A model generated the notes under the pieces. That model was not told the origin of the DNA. It ran no database searches and saw only the letters and a program-made list of their open reading frames with translations. This document shows positions 5,479 to 5,666 of a DNA stretch of 5,666 nucleotides, in pieces. The position numbers were made by a program, and so were the translations under genes. Positions within the stretch are counted from its first letter, which is position 1. Each line of letters begins with the position of its first letter. Origin of the DNA: an uncultured Clostridiaceae bacterium (GTDB lineage Bacteria > Bacillota > Clostridia > Lachnospirales > Lachnospiraceae); contig CATLIJ010000183.1 in assembly GCA_949948825.1 (NCBI GenBank), forward strand, positions 1-5,666, in the 5' to 3' direction.

Positions 5479-5666
5479 TTACACCACTATACATGCCATT
5501 TGGCATACGACAACAGGTAAAGATTGTTTTCCAAACCGACCGCTGTGTGAGCCGATCCGGGATAATGTCAACACCAGAACATCATCATCAATGCGGTAGA
5601 TAAAAATCTTTCTGCCAGAGTCTACAAATTCCGGAAAATTTCCTCGAATCATGCAGACCAGGATTA
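5479..5666 (-). CDS. RelE/YafQ-like toxin, C-terminal part (5' end beyond window)
   Basis: An open frame of 61 codons enters from the right edge and ends with TAA at 5481-5479; it is too short for a usual ORF list. The segment KIFIYRIDDDVLVLTLSRIG followed by SHSGRFGK resembles the end of YafQ/RelE-type mRNA interferases (usual form LLIYRIDDDxLxLxRTGSHSDLF). The terminal His of GSHS and the Phe of RFGK are retained. The usual His and Asp-Trp of the preceding ECHIxPDW block are replaced by FVDSGRK, and a tail of about 15 residues follows. It may be an inactive or decayed toxin, or a divergent subfamily. The partner antitoxin, normally upstream, would lie outside the window to the right. The family call is by eye on a fragment. 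Confidence 0.55.
   Translation of the reverse strand, partial: ILVCMIRGNFPEFVDSGRKIFIYRIDDDVLVLTLSRIGSHSGRFGKQSLPVVVCQMACIVV
5493..5506. repeat. Short inverted repeat ATGCCA-TT-TGGCAT
   Basis: Perfect 6-bp arms with a 2-base centre, inside the 3' end of the toxin-like gene. Its 10-base core (GCCAAATGGC on the minus strand) also occurs at 2865-2874 just after the chemoreceptor -10 element. No function is assigned. Confidence 0.45.

Noticed and set aside
1..5666. CRISPR arrays, tRNA or rRNA genes, insertion sequences or prophage parts.
   Set aside because: No regularly spaced repeats, no tRNA-like cloverleaf, no transposase or integrase signature seen on either strand by eye.

Overview
The window looks like a chromosomal segment from a gut-type Clostridia bacterium, most likely a Lachnospiraceae-like Firmicute. 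The evidence is strong AGGAGG-type ribosome sites, a GTG start, a lipobox lipoprotein, a clostridial-style chemoreceptor with two HAMP units, and a DUF4422 sugar-polymer protein. Base composition is fairly balanced and does not change obviously along the window. The assignment rests on protein style only; there is no taxonomic marker here.

Left part (1-2702, minus strand, read right to left): four genes in one direction. They are an alpha/beta-hydrolase of the monoacylglycerol lipase/lysophospholipase type, a Rossmann-DUF4422 fusion protein, a ribulose-phosphate 3-epimerase family protein with AlsE-like signatures, and the first 31 codons of an IspD/TarI-type cytidylyltransferase that runs off the left edge. 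The last two overlap by one base (TAATG) and the DUF4422-epimerase gap is 19 bp, so these three are almost certainly one transcript. The hydrolase is 67 bp upstream with no terminator between, so it may be the first gene. An epimerase acting on pentulose (or hexulose) phosphate, a CTP-dependent nucleotidyltransferase and a DUF4422 protein together suggest that a CDP-activated polyol or sugar is made for a surface polymer. That pathway is inferred.

Centre (2703-2922): a 220-bp divergent control region. It holds a good extended -10 promoter for the rightward genes, a weaker candidate promoter for the leftward genes, and a strong 15-bp inverted repeat between the hydrolase promoter and its ribosome site.

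Right part (2923-5420, plus strand): a dCache-type methyl-accepting chemotaxis protein with a GTG start overlaps by four bases (ATGA) a small lipoprotein with an FMN-binding domain and a flavinylation motif. The tight coupling of a chemoreceptor to a surface flavoprotein is the most interesting arrangement in the window and suggests sensing of a redox-related or electron-acceptor signal.

Right edge (5421-5666): a stem-loop terminator lies between the convergent genes. It is followed by the 3' end of a minus-strand gene resembling a RelE/YafQ-family toxin that has lost some usual active-site residues.
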